From positions 78,151,767-78,215,766 of the forward strand of contig OX352761.1 of the NCBI GenBank assembly GCA_947095585.1: a DNA stretch of 64,000 bases, read 5' to 3'. This stretch comes from Nephrocerus scutellatus (taxonomy: Eukaryota > Arthropoda > Insecta > Diptera > Pipunculidae). Both the position numbers and the translations under genes were made by a program. Shown piece after piece: positions 31,963 through 42,372 of the stretch. The notes beneath the pieces were generated by a model. The model did not search any database. It was given only the letters and a program-made list of their open reading frames with translations, and had not been told where the DNA came from. Position 1 is the first letter of the stretch, and each line of letters begins with the position of its first letter.

Positions 31963-34927
31963 TTTTTTTTTTTTTTTTTTTTATAATTCGCGCACGCTTC
32001 AAGGGGTTCGCACCCTTATAATGCTCGGCTATATGCTTGGCACAGCGTGGGCGTTAAGGAAGAGGAGGAGAAAAGAGGAGATGTCTATGAGCTTGTGTTT
32101 TGAATGCCTGTGGATCATAGTGACGTGGGAAGACAGAGCTTGGCAGAGCATTCCACATACGAGTTGTACGGCTGAAGAACGAATCCCTGAATTTAACTGT
32201 ACGTCCAAAAATGGGCTTAAGGGTAAACTGATGAGCATTTAGAGCGCCACGTGTATTGCGGTTGAATTCAAGGAGAGGTGGCATGCAGCTGGCTATTTCT
32301 TTTGAGCACCGCTGGTAGAAAAAGCGATAAAACAGTGACAAGCAAGAAACGTTCCTGCGGTGTTCAAGCGAATCAATCGATTTCGCTATATTTTCGTCAC
32401 CGATAAGTTTTATCGCGCGGTTTTGTATTCTATCTAGCTGATGCAAAGTAGTCTTAGGCGCACCAGACCAGATATGGCAATTGTACTCAAGTTTTGGGCG
32501 AATAAAAGCCTTGTAAATGGTAGCCAGATCAGAGGGAGTGAAATATTTCTTGCACCGGGCTAGAAAACCTAAACATTTCGCAGCATTTTTAGCGACGGTA
32601 AATATGTGGTCATTCCAACGAAGCTTGTCGTTAACGCACATAACGAGAATTGCGAGTTTTTCAGTTTCCTCGATGCAAGTGCCATTCATGGATAATGGCA
32701 TGGGGTTTAGGATTCGCTTGGACGACAGGAGACAGCATTGGGTTTTGGAAGCGTTAAATTCTACTCGATTGTTTTCTCCCCATTGTATTATGCTGTCAAG
32801 GTCAGAATTTAACGTTCTTAACATACGATGTTGTTTGAGTTCCACATCAGAGGTGGAGGGACGTTCCTCAAACTTATATGAGAAGCTGAGAGTGCTGTCG
32901 TCAGCGAAAGAGTGAATTGGATTAGAAGTCACAGATAAGAGATCATTAATAAAAATGAGAAAGAGTGTCGGGGACAGAACAGAGCCCTGGGGAACGCCAG
33001 CATTTATGTGGTGTATTTCAGATTTGAAACCGTCTAAAACAACTTGAATTGAGCGGTCCAAAAGATAGCTTCTAATCCATTGAAGCAGTTTATCATCGAC
33101 ACCATAAGCACGCATTTTAGACAAAAGAGCTTGATGCCAAACTCTGTCAAATGCCTTTGAAATATCAAGTGCAACAGCTTTGCTTTCTCCAAAATGATGC
33201 AAAGATCGGTTCCACTGTTCGGTGAGATAAACCATCAAATCACCAGTAGAACGTTGCCCACGAAACCCATACTGCCGGTCACTAAGGATTACGTTGGTTT
33301 CAAGATATTTTTTAAGCTGATAATTGATCAGCGTTTCCATGACCTTGGAAAGAATGGATGTAAGTGCTATGGGTCGGTACGAAGAAGGAGACGACGGTTC
33401 GCCTTTTTTGGGTATGGGCTGGACAAATGCTGTTTTCCAACTTCTCGGGAAGAGTCCAGAAGAATAGGATAGATGGAAAAGCTTACGCAATGGTAATGCC
33501 AGCTTGGAAGAACACCTCTTCAGAACTAATGGAGAAATACCATCTGGACCAGCGGATTTGTATGTGTTAAGATCATTTAAAACTCTAGCAACTGCACGAG
33601 TACGAAAAAATATCTGTCCCATAGAGTGTTCAATACTCTGAGGTGCAGGAGGCGGCAGAGCACAATCTGGAAGTGTAGAGCTAGCTGCGAAATGCGCAGC
33701 AAACAGATTGGCCTTGTCCATAGAGCTGACAACTGGAATGTCATTATAAATGAGCGTTGGAATCGACGGCGATGCTGAATTTTTGATTCTTTTCACGAAA
33801 GACCAAAAATTTTTACTACCTATGGGACATTGTAGTATTTTTTGCCTTAATTTTCGGTCGTAGGCGAATTTGACTCGCCGAAGATGGGCATTGCAATCAT
33901 TTCTTGCTCGTTTAAACTTTTTTCGGTTTTCCTCGGAAGAGTTTGCTTTGTAAAACCGAAAGCATACCTCTCTAATCCTAGAAGCTTCTTTACAGCTCAA
34001 GTCATACCATCCATCTTCCTTTGATTTGATAGATTTATTCCTGAAAGGGATAAACTTTCTCATACCAATAAGAATGATGTTTGTTATTGCATCAGCGGCG
34101 GCATCCACGTTGCTATCGCGAAACAATAGCGACCAGTTATAACTCCCAAAGAAGTTGTTAAGGCCGTCCCAATTGGCTTTCTCGTATTGCCATACTATTT
34201 TTTTGGGAGTTTTTTCTCTAACTACGTGGTTTATTAACGAGAAATTAGCTGATACTACACAATGGTCTGATGAGCCTAGGGGCGATAATACATTGACGGA
34301 GTATTTATCAGGACGAGAGGTAAGGAACAAGTCTAGGGTGTTTGCGGAATGATTTGCAATGTCAGGTATTCGTGTAGGCTCATTTACAAGCTGAGTAAGG
34401 TGATTAAACTCAGCGAATAACTCAACACACCTTCCTTCGAGTGTTGTCTGGCCAGAATGGCGAAGCCAACCAGAATTGTGTACATTGAAATCGCCCGCAA
34501 TAACGATTTCATTTTTACGATTTCCAATTCTTAAGATGGAATCAGACAGTGCATCAAACTCCCTCTGAGTTGGAACACTGTCTAAGTGGGGGCTTCTGTA
34601 AAGGAAACAGTAGTAGATGTTGCGCTCATGTACCTTTACTTTGAGCCAAATGAAATTGAATTCCGGATTGGAACTTTGGCTAAATTGAGGCAAAAGCTGA
34701 AACGCAACATCACTACGGACATAGATTGCGAGTCCGCGTCGAGGGAAAAATAATGGCACCAAGCTATACCCAGGTAGATTAAATTCCGATGCATCAGAAT
34801 TATCAAATACCTGAGTTTCACTCAGTGACAGAATTGCTGGCCTGTGGACATGTACATGGTTAAACACAGCGAACGAATTCGTTCTCAGCCCACGTATGTT
34901 GCTGAGATCCACTCTGAAAACACACAT
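31963..34927 (-). mobile_element. Non-LTR family N, copy 2, inserted in G4 RNase H
   Basis: The poly(T) run at 31963-31982 is the element's poly(A) tail on the minus strand, followed by the same 3' UTR as copy 1 (GGGTTCGCACCCTTATAATG on +). The 5' end is at or near 34927, at the start codon of the family ORF, so the leader is missing. Flanking RNase H codons (KKIYTV and KPLSQ) show a loss of roughly two or three residues at the insertion point. Confidence 0.92.
32054..34927 (-). CDS. Family N endonuclease-reverse transcriptase, open over 957 codons
   Basis: From ATG 34927 (MCVFRVDLSNIRGLRT) to the stop at 32054 there is no interruption. Endonuclease, residues ~1-230: SLSETQVFDNSD, RRGLAIYVRSDV, EIVIAGDFNVHNSGW, ANTLDLFLTS, GSSDHCVVSANF, with catalytic Glu, Asp/Asn and His present. 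RT, ~400-740: KSAGPDGISPLVLKRCSS, FVQPIPKKGEPSS, YGFRGQRSTGDLMVYL, AVALDISKAFDRVWH, NAGVPQGSVLSPTLF, SFADDSTLSFSYKF (box at 32897-32908). The C-terminal ~200 residues include LEYNCHIWSGAPKTTL and FRDSFFSRTTRMWNALP. Key residues appear intact. The frame also stays open upstream for 110 codons of G4 RNase H, giving a 1067-codon fusion frame. No ORF1 is seen. Whether it is expressed is unknown. Confidence 0.92.
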   Translation of the reverse strand: MCVFRVDLSNIRGLRTNSFAVFNHVHVHRPAILSLSETQVFDNSDASEFNLPGYSLVPLFFPRRGLAIYVRSDVAFQLLPQFSQSSNPEFNFIWLKVKVHERNIYYCFLYRSPHLDSVPTQREFDALSDSILRIGNRKNEIVIAGDFNVHNSGWLRHSGQTTLEGRCVELFAEFNHLTQLVNEPTRIPDIANHSANTLDLFLTSRPDKYSVNVLSPLGSSDHCVVSANFSLINHVVREKTPKKIVWQYEKANWDGLNNFFGSYNWSLLFRDSNVDAAADAITNIILIGMRKFIPFRNKSIKSKEDGWYDLSCKEASRIREVCFRFYKANSSEENRKKFKRARNDCNAHLRRVKFAYDRKLRQKILQCPIGSKNFWSFVKRIKNSASPSIPTLIYNDIPVVSSMDKANLFAAHFAASSTLPDCALPPPAPQSIEHSMGQIFFRTRAVARVLNDLNTYKSAGPDGISPLVLKRCSSKLALPLRKLFHLSYSSGLFPRSWKTAFVQPIPKKGEPSSPSSYRPIALTSILSKVMETLINYQLKKYLETNVILSDRQYGFRGQRSTGDLMVYLTEQWNRSLHHFGESKAVALDISKAFDRVWHQALLSKMRAYGVDDKLLQWIRSYLLDRSIQVVLDGFKSEIHHINAGVPQGSVLSPTLFLIFINDLLSVTSNPIHSFADDSTLSFSYKFEERPSTSDVELKQHRMLRTLNSDLDSIIQWGENNRVEFNASKTQCCLLSSKRILNPMPLSMNGTCIEETEKLAILVMCVNDKLRWNDHIFTVAKNAAKCLGFLARCKKYFTPSDLATIYKAFIRPKLEYNCHIWSGAPKTTLHQLDRIQNRAIKLIGDENIAKSIDSLEHRRNVSCLSLFYRFFYQRCSKEIASCMPPLLEFNRNTRGALNAHQFTLKPIFGRTVKFRDSFFSRTTRMWNALPSSVFPRHYDPQAFKTQAHRHLLFSPPLP

Positions 34928-35257
34928 AACAGTATAAATTTTCTTCCCCAAACGTACTGGTAGAATTTTTTTAATGCCGAATACTATTGCGTATGCTTCA
35001 CGATCTATTTGGCTATAACGCTGTTGCACCTCTGACAATGTTTGAGATGCGTATTGAATTGGTCGTTCCGAGCCGTCCGGAAAAATATGACTTAAAACGG
35101 CCCCCACGCCATACGGACTAGCATCCGTGGCCAATACCAAGGGTAGCTTCGGATCGTAATGCGTCAGTACTATGTCAGATTGCATATTCCGCCTGACGGC
35201 TAAAAAGGAGCGTTCGCAACTGTCCGTCCATTTGAATGGTACATCATTTTTTAACAA
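34928..35257 (-). pseudogene. pol: Ty3/gypsy G4 RNase H N-terminal part
   Basis: MLKNDVPFKWTDSCERSFLA, LVLATDASPYGVGAVLSHIF (first catalytic Asp in T-D-A-S) and YSQIDREAYAIVFGIKK (Glu) are typical Ty3 RNase H. It is truncated after KKIYTV by family N copy 2 and resumes at 31962. Upstream RT ends at 35284 in another frame, so one small frameshift lies between 35257 and 35300. Confidence 0.88.
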
Positions 35258-35283
35258 ATTATTTATTGGGTATAATATGGTGC

Positions 35284-36255
35284 TTAAATTTGGAAAAAAT
35301 TAATAAACCCCACATAAGCACGTACCTGATCATTGTTTTCGGGGCGCTTCATGTTTTGGATGGCATCGATTTTGCTATTCATTTTGTGAATTCCGTGTCG
35401 ATCAATTACATAGCCACAATACTCGATCCTTTCTGCCATGAATTCAGATTTTCCTAAATTTACACGCATGTTGTAGTATTCAAGCCGTTTAATCACTGCT
35501 TCTAAGCGTTTCAGGTGTGTTTTGTCGTCTGCCGCGGTTATTTTAATATCATCTAGGAATACGGTAACGCCCGGGATGTCCCCAAGGATCTGTTCCATGT
35601 GACGTTGCCACTTGGCTGGTGCGCAAGCAATACCGAACATCATTCGTTTTGGGCGGTACAGTCCTTTGTGCGTACTCAAGGTAGGTAATTTTCGGTCATC
35701 CGGGTGGATTTCTAGTTGGAGATAGGCGTTTGACAAGTCAATTTTTGTAAACTTTTTCCCACCGGCCATCGAAGCGAAAAGTTCGTCAATTGAAGGCAAG
35801 GGATATTCATCTACCTGCAAAAATTGGTTGATTGTGGCTCTATAGTCACCACATATGCGAACTTGGTTATTCTTTTTCCGTACTGCTACGATCGGTGTAG
35901 CCCATTCGCTGGAATCCACTTTTTCTAAAATGTCCTCATTTACGAGTTTCTCTAATTCGGCTTCAACTATTTTGATGAGTGATAAAGATACTCGTCTTGC
36001 TTTAATAAATACTGGAGCTGCATTTTGTTTAAGATACAATCTGGCCTGAATGTCTGTGATTTTTCCTGTAGTTCCCGAAAACACTCGTTCATATTTCTTT
36101 ATCAACTTTGGTATCTCTGAATTAATTTGTCCACTTTCTTCTAATTGATGCACTACGTTGAGTTGTTTTTCGAAGACATCCTTACAATCGAGCTTAAGTT
36201 GACGCAGCCATTCCCGTCCAAGCAATGGGTTTCGTTGTGATCGTACAATGTACAT
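35284..36255 (-). pseudogene. pol: Ty3/gypsy G4 reverse transcriptase
   Basis: Motifs in order: PVFIKARRVSLSLIKIVEAE, SSEWATPIVAVRKKNNQVRI, FTKIDLSNAYLQLEIHP, FGIACAPAKWQRHMEQI, GVTVFLDDIKITAADD (catalytic F-L-D-D) and YCGYVIDRHGIHKM. The catalytic box is intact. The first ~40 residues (NPLLGREWLRQLKLDCKDVF) link protease to RT. The frame ends shortly before RNase H. It overlaps the gag-protease frame at 36194-36255. Confidence 0.88.
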
Positions 36256-37225
36256 CTTTAGTCGAATGTGATTTGACGTTTACATTGATGAAACCAACGC
36301 ACTCAAGCTTCTTGCCGCAGTAACTTATTAATTCGGTGTCCGTCTTCTGAATTTGCATTTTACCAAAATTACGTTTTGCATCTGCCAAGCCAACCACAGT
36401 AACGGGTGAACCGGTATCTATTTCGAAAGAAAGAAAGACATTATTAATACATAATTTACAACACATTTTGGAACGAAGTTTTACTCTCAAGTCATGTTTA
36501 TTGACGTCTACTTGTTCGCTCTGCAACTGTAGTAGTTCCTCCACTCTTAAGTTTTCCACCCAGTTCTCTTCCAGCTGGTTCGATGATGGTAGATTTTGTC
36601 TTGCTTTGAAACATGCTTTTTGTATGTGCCCCTTCTTTTTGCAGTAAGAGCACGTTAAATTTCTATAGTTGCATTTGTTGGCGGAATGTGATTTTCCACC
36701 ACAGCGATAACAGTTAAATGTACTCGAACTGACCTGTAACGTTGCATATTTAGGTGATGGGCTGTGATTTTTTTGTTGTTTCTGGCTATTATCTATTTGC
36801 TTTACAAAATTGATCGATGTTTCGCTCGAATGATGAATTTCAGCTCCACCTTTTTCCGAAAGTTCTATTGATTGGGCAAGTTCTAATGCTGAAGTTAATG
36901 TCAAAGTCTTCTTTTCTAAAAGTCGACTCTGGATTCGTTGAGTTCTGAGACCGTAGACAAACTGATTTCTCAAAGCTGTCATTAGAAAGGTCTCGAAATT
37001 ACAATCTGTAGACAATCTTCGCAATGCGATCAAAAATTCCTCGCATGTCACTCCCTCTCTTTGTTTCCGTGAATGGAAACGATAGTTGGCCAGTATTTCG
37101 TTCGGCGCTGGATCAAAAAGTGCGGTTAGCGTGTTGGTTATTTCCCGAAATGTCTTTGTTGTAGGCTTCTCCGGCGCTATTTTATCGCACAGCATATTGT
37201 ATGTCTCCGCACCCATATAGTGCAA
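36194..37225 (-). pseudogene. gag: Ty3/gypsy G4 gag and protease
   Basis: The capsid-like region has TALFDPAPNEILANYRFHSR and CEEFLIALRRLSTDCNF. Two zinc knuckles follow: CYRCGGKSHSANKC and CSYCKKKGHIQKAC, both with intact C-x2-C-x4-H-x4-C. The protease active site is FEIDTGSPVTVVGLAD (D-T-G-S). The frame runs 343 codons but lacks the first part of gag: the sequence above 37225 (to 37480) continues gag in another frame with a shift near 37230-37260. It ends by overlapping RT, a normal Ty3/gypsy arrangement. Confidence 0.88.
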
Positions 37226-37479
37226 AATTAATTTCGCCTTTTTTTCTTCGCTATTCTTGCTGTATCAAACCTATCAACCCAGCGGGACCATTTCATCACT
37301 TTTTGATCGAATGATTCTATTGAAAACGGTATTTGCACAGTTTGTTGGAACGGCACTTGCGGTACATTTTCACCTATTTGTCTTGCATTTTCGTTTTCAG
37401 CCGGCATTTCTGAACTTTATGTTTGTATTTTACTTTTATTTGCGAAATTTAATGTTATTAATTTATTTAAAACGCGTGC

Positions 37480-37498
37480 GTTTATATCCTTGTCGCCA
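37480..37498 (-). other. Candidate G4 primer-binding site
   Basis: The minus strand reads TGGCGACAAGGATATAAAC directly beside the 5' LTR. A TGGCGAC start is common in insect Ty3/gypsy elements. I do not assign the tRNA. Confidence 0.6.
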
Positions 37499-37673
37499 AA
37501 TTATTGTATTTCAGTATTTATCATTTATTGTATTTCAGTAATATAGGAACTACGCTTATCGACTTATAGCTTATAGGTGTGTAAGCGGCCGACTGCTACG
37601 AGCAACGAGTCGAAGAAGACTGTATGTGCACTCACATTGCCATTTACACATGGCGTGATGTGTAGACATAACA
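37499..37673 (-). repeat. 5' LTR of Ty3/gypsy G4
   Basis: It matches 29949-30110 (see that entry). It begins AATTATTGTATTTCAG (+) at the primer-binding site and ends GTAGACATAACA. At ~170 bp it is a short LTR. The two LTRs differ by a small tandem duplication (CTTATAGCTTATAG here versus CTTATAG) and about six substitutions. Confidence 0.9.
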
Positions 37674-38130
37674 CAATTAAAGATATTCTGAAAGCGAACT
37701 TTGTAAATTAATTAAGTGTTTGACTAGAGAAAAGTAGTCGATTGCTCGTCTACAATATTACCTACACACAAATCTTAGCGCCTGCGTGGATTGACGCATT
37801 GAAAGCTCTCGAGCTATTATTCGTAATGCTTTCACATGCATTCTTTCCAGAGGGAAGTGACAAATGTAAACCAAAAATCCATCTTACAATATGGCGATAG
37901 TCATATAATCAAATTGACCAAAATCGATGTATAACTGCGAGCTTTCACATGCATTCTTTCCAGAGGGAAGTGACAAATGTAAACCAAAAATCCATCTTAC
38001 AATATGGCGATAGTCATATAATCAAATTGACCAAAATCGATGTAGATGCTATGCTCGTGTTTTTTTTAAACTCTCTATATTAACTTTGTCTAAAATCCAG
38101 TATAGGTATTTCTAGATTTGGGCTTTCGGA
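37674..38130. repeat. Flank of G4 with a 104-bp direct repeat
   Basis: 37828-37931 and 37941-38044 are identical copies (GCTTTCACATGCATTC ... AAAATCGATGTA), 113 bp apart start to start. The rest of the stretch has no gene. Confidence 0.88.
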
Positions 38131-38962
38131 CATACCTCCCATGAAAGCCCCAACTGAGCTGAAAATCGCTCGTAAAAATGTAAAAATTAGGTCTACACAA
38201 CCATGCCATTTTTATGGCAGTGGTCCAATTTAAACGGATTTCATATGATTGAGTTTATTCATACAAAAAGAGGTGATTTTGGAATTGCATTGCTCAATTG
38301 GTTTATATTCAGAAATTAGTTTTTGCTTTTAATTTGCGTTCTCGAAAATTATGGACACTGTAAGATATTGTGCGCTCAATTACTTTATATTTAGATAGGA
38401 GTTTTTCCTTTTAATTGGCGTTTTTGTAAATTATACACACACTGTAAAATACAGTGCCCTCAATTTATATTTAAGAGTTTTTCCTTTTAAGTGGCGTTTT
38501 TGTAAATAATAAAAATTACATTTCAATAATTATATCTACTATTGAGCACTTAAGAGCAATTCGCATCAATATTTATATAATTGTATGAATTTGATTGTAA
38601 AAATGTAGTCCCGCCCTTGGATATGGCAAGGCTGCGAAGGCCTAATTTTCACCTTTTATTTGGTACCTATACTTAGGACCCGCCCACGAACGCCCCTTTT
38701 GTACTTTTATGGAAAAATCTGTTTTTGGCTCTACTACTGGCAAGGATAATTCGATTGATCCTATTTATTTTTCCTTAATACGTACTTATATTACCTTTCA
38801 TTTGTTACCAATTAACCCCTAAAGCACCTTCAAATAACTTAGAAAATGCATTTTTCTGAAAAAAATTGAAACTTTGGATGCTCCTCCTACCTAAAGGGGG
38901 CGTTTCCGGAAAATAAGATGGCGATTTTCAAAATCTGTTCAGTTGGGGCTTTCATGGGAGGT
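38131..38962. repeat. Foldback-like element, copy i
   Basis: The left end ACCTCCCATGAAAGCCCC(AACTGA) recurs inverted at the right end (TCAGTTGGGGCTTTCATGGGAGGT, 38939-38962). The arms extend imperfectly into GCGATTTTC. Internally it has AT-rich non-coding sequence and an AAGGGGGCG block that recurs, inverted, at ~41370. Possibly a MITE; no target-site duplication established. Confidence 0.65.
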
Positions 38963-39100
38963 TTGTTTGTATATAACACCTGTTTTTGTATGGGAAAAAC
39001 TCAATTAGGTGAAATACCACTCAATTATATGAAAGTGCACATAAACCAAACACAAATTGATCCAACTTCCGTTAGACCACGCCCATAAACATAGTACGGC

Positions 39101-39318
39101 TGGGTAGAGTTAGTTTTTACCTTTCATTTGACACCAATACTTCCCTGCCTACTTTTGAACACGCCCCCTCTTTAACTTTTTATTAAAAAATCAGTTTTTG
39201 GACTGTAACTCTGGGTAGAGTTAGTTTTTTACCTTTCATTTGACACCAACACTTCCCCGCCTCCTTTTGAACACGCCCTTTAACTTTTTATTAAAAAATC
39301 AGTTTTTGGACTGTAACT
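39101..39318. repeat. 111-bp tandem duplication
   Basis: Units 39101-39211 and 39212-39318 both begin TGGGTAGAGTTAG and contain CCTTTCATTTGACACCAA and GAACACGCCC. A (GAA)n microsatellite follows at 39339-39357. No gene. Confidence 0.88.
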
Positions 39319-39429
39319 CTGTCAAAGGGGGAGGGGGTGAAGAAGAAGAAGAAGAAGGGTGAAAAATACCATAAAAGACTATACTGGAGATACGCCTTAA
39401 CTTCACCTGCCCGTGGTTTGTTTGTCGTG

Positions 39430-40030
39430 GAATCTTGCGATCAACTTTTCACTCACTTCCCTAAACCCGATTACATTGAAACTTTGAACACATGTGTATT
39501 TCCGATGACAACACTTTCTATTAAAATTTTGGGCCCCTCGGGCCTCAGGGTCGCTGGGTGCCCTTGCAAATAAGAAACACGAACATTTATCTTGAGAACT
39601 CTTTGACTGCTCTGACTGCCCCTCGATCCTGGGCCATTTTTTAAAAATTAATAATTTTATTCAAATTTTATACACGTGTATCTTCAATTGACAATGCTTT
39701 TTGTAAACATTTTCGAAACCCGGGCACCAGGGTCATGGGGTCCCAACAAATTTTTAAAAAAAAAATTATTCCAATTTTTTAAAATTTTATATACATGTGT
39801 ATCTCCGATGGACAACACTTATTTTTAAAGTTTTGGAGACACCGGGCCCCGGGGTTGTGGGGCCTCGAACAAATTTTTTAAAAAAATTAACCTACTTTCT
39901 TTAAATTTTATACACGCGTATCTCCGGTGGACAACACTTATTGTAAAAATTGCGTATCTCCGACGGACAAAACTTTTTGTGAGATTTTTGAAGTGATCCT
40001 TAGGCTCGAGGAGGGCCTATTTAGTTTTAA
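39430..40030 (-). repeat. Dispersed satellite S, inverted block
   Basis: About four units of roughly 115 bp carry ACACATGTGTAT(C/T)TCCGATGG, GGGCCTCAGGG-like palindromes and an AATTAACC-type spacer, in the orientation opposite to the blocks at 40.8, 53.6 and 63.3 kb. The frame at 39337-39573 falls inside it and is not a gene. Confidence 0.75.
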
Positions 40031-40118
40031 AAAAAAAAAAACAACCCATAAAAATTAAAATTTTTCATCTTAATTCTCTAATCGCAGAAATTGATATTTC
40101 TGATTCTGAATTGATTTT

Positions 40119-40481
40119 CCCCTCGATCCTGGGCCATTTTTTTATTGTAGGAGAAAATCATCGAAACAGACAATTGACATCAGATGTTAAAATTGAAAAT
40201 GCTCAGATCATTTCATTCTGAGCACTTAGAGCACGCTCATACTCTGAGCAAATAAGAAACACGAACATTTATCTTGAGAACTCTTTGACTGCTCTGACTG
40301 CCCCTCGATCCTGGGCCATTTTTTTTTATTGTAGGAGAAAATCATCGAAACAGACAATTGACATCAGATGTTAAAATTGAAAATGCTCAGATCATTTCAT
40401 TCTGAGCACTTAGAGCACGCTCATACTCTGAGCAAATAAGAAACACGAACATTTATCTTGAGAACTCTTTGACTGCTCTGA
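40119..40481. repeat. 182-bp tandem duplication
   Basis: Units at 40119-40300 and 40301-40481 begin CCCCTCGATCCTGGGCC and contain CAGATGTTAAAATTGAAAA and TTTATCTTGAGAACTC. Part of the unit also occurs once at 39569-39634. The second unit ends in a divergent GCTCTGAAC. Confidence 0.92.
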
Positions 40482-41300
40482 ACAAATTTATGGAAACGCG
40501 AAATGACAGAATATTGCGAAAACTTGTTGTTCTTTCTGTAAGTTGATATCGACAACAAAAAACGACTTCAATAAAAATAAAATTCAGTAAATAAAATGTA
40601 AGTAGAATTAAGCATAAAACATTTATGCCTCGTTTCATTTGCTGGGTTCATTTGTGCGTGAGCTATGATTTCTCTCTCTCTCTCTCTACCACCAAAACCA
40701 TGCAGCACAGCCGGCTGCGCAGCACACACCGCACACAGTCCATAAAGGGCGACGAATATCTGATGCCAGTATAGATATTTAAAAATTGTATAAGGGCCTT
40801 GCGGCCGAACCCGGGACCCGATCACTACCAAATTTTCGAAAAAGTATTGTTTATTTGGTATACACATGTGTGTATCGGGTAATTTTTTTAAAATTTTTGT
40901 ATGGGAGCCCCCCGACCCCGCAGCCCGAAGGTCCTCAAAATTTAATAGAAAGTGTTGTCTCTGGAAATACATATGTATGCAAAATTTCAATAAAATCGGG
41001 CCATGGGAAGTGGGTTAAAAATTGATCGCAAGATTCCACGACAGACGTCCGACTGCCGACCGACATCCGTGCCACGGGAAAGTGAAGTTAATATAGAGAA
41101 TTTAATAAGCCCGATTTTCTTCAAAATTTAAACACATGTGTATCTCTGATGGACAAAATTTTCTTTAACAGTTTTGGAGTGATCGGGCCCTGAGGCCCAG
41201 GTGTACCCATATAAATTTTTTAAAAATTAACCCGATTTTCTTCAAATTTTAAACACATGTGGGCTAAACAACGGTACGTCCGGCATTCGATTTGGCCTTC
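40482..41300. repeat. Mixed satellite S units in both orientations
   Basis: A (TC)n microsatellite lies at 40671-40687. Plus-oriented S sequence occupies ~40780-41010, ending in GAAGTGGGTTAAAAATTGAT, then an edge motif GAAGTTAATATAGAGAATTTA (41084-41104). Minus-oriented S follows at ~41110-41270. The frames here (40568-40990 -, 40786-41025 +) are repeat shadows. The same edge motif occurs at ~53950. Confidence 0.75.
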
Positions 41301-41910
41301 TTGACACCCCTCACCGTAAAGCCCTAATTGAGCAGATTGCGAATCTTGCCATCTTGTTTGGTGGCGACGCCCCCTTTGGGTAGGAGGGGTATCCAAAGTT
41401 GAGTTTTTTTTTTAGAAAAATGCATTTTTCTAAGTATTTATAAGGAGGTGTGGGGGTTAATTGGTATCATACGAAAGGTAATAAATATACCTTCCATTTG
41501 AAAAATGGGGCCAATAGAACCCCCCTCAACGGAGTAAGAGCAAAAAACAGACTTTTCCATAAAAGTGTAAAAAGGGGCGTGCTTAAAAGTGGGTGGGGCA
41601 AAATATTGCTGTCAAATGAAAGGTGATAATTAGGTCTACACAGCCATGCTATTCTTAAGGACCTGGCTCAATTCTAGCGGAATCGCGATCAGTTTATATT
41701 GCGTTTATATGCAACGTTATCTAAAAATGGTTACCCCATACCATATGCTAGCCGATACCATATTATGCTTACCCCATACAATGGAAGGTATTTTTACTAC
41801 CTTTCGTATGATACCAATTAACCCCCACACCTCCTTATAAATACTTAGAAAAATGCCGTTGCCGAGCATACCGTTGAAACGCCCGGCTTTTTGTTGAAAG
41901 AAGTTTCAAC
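41301..41910. repeat. Foldback element, copy ii, with perfect 59-bp inverted repeats
   Basis: 41422-41480 and 41798-41856 are exact reverse complements over 59 bp (GCATTTTTCTAAGTATTT ... ATACGAAAGGTA). The sequence at 41340-41420 is the inverse of part of copy i (38870-38960). A 10-bp-stem hairpin (CCGTTGAAAC/GTTTCAACGG) follows at ~41872-41915. No coding capacity. Confidence 0.85.
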
Positions 41911-41999
41911 GGTTTTGTAGAGCAAATCGCAACCAAAAAATTAACAGAAGAAAAAGTGCAAATCATGCAAATTGAAAAAGCTTTTGGTATTTAATTGAG

Positions 42000-42320
42000 T
42001 ACAGCTCATTTTGACAATAGAAAAACCATATGCTGTATTGCTTTGGTTAATCCAGCTTGGCTTACAACAACAATCGCATAAGCTTAAAGCCGAAAAAAAA
42101 TCCAAAAAGTTTTTAGGATTTAAAACTAAAGCCATTTTATAGTTATAGCGCTCACCGTAAGGCGGTGATAAAGCGACATGAAGCCGAAGTAAGTAAAAAT
42201 GTTCAGTATTAAGGAAACTAAAGCCATTTTATAGTACTGGTGCTCACCGTAAGGCGGTAATGCAAAAAGCTGTTACTTTGTAAATCCAAGCCGGCTTTGC
42301 CAAAGCAACGCAGCAATAGT
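42000..42320 (+). repeat. Dispersed repeat H, copy 1 (with CTCACCGTAAGGCGG hairpins)
   Basis: Reverse complement of 54660-54970. It contains two hairpins, TCACCG-TAAGG-CGGTGA at ~42150 and a variant at ~42243, each preceded by AAGCCATTTTATAG. A third partial copy lies at ~43080-43150. No gene. Confidence 0.85.
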
Positions 42321-42372
42321 TTAATTTTTGACACCAGAGTTGGCATATTAAAAAAAAATTGATATATAAATT

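Noticed and set aside
39337..41025. Several 60-140-codon frames (39337-39573, 40568-40990, 40786-41025)
   Set aside because: They lie inside satellite S and tandem duplications and change with repeat phase.
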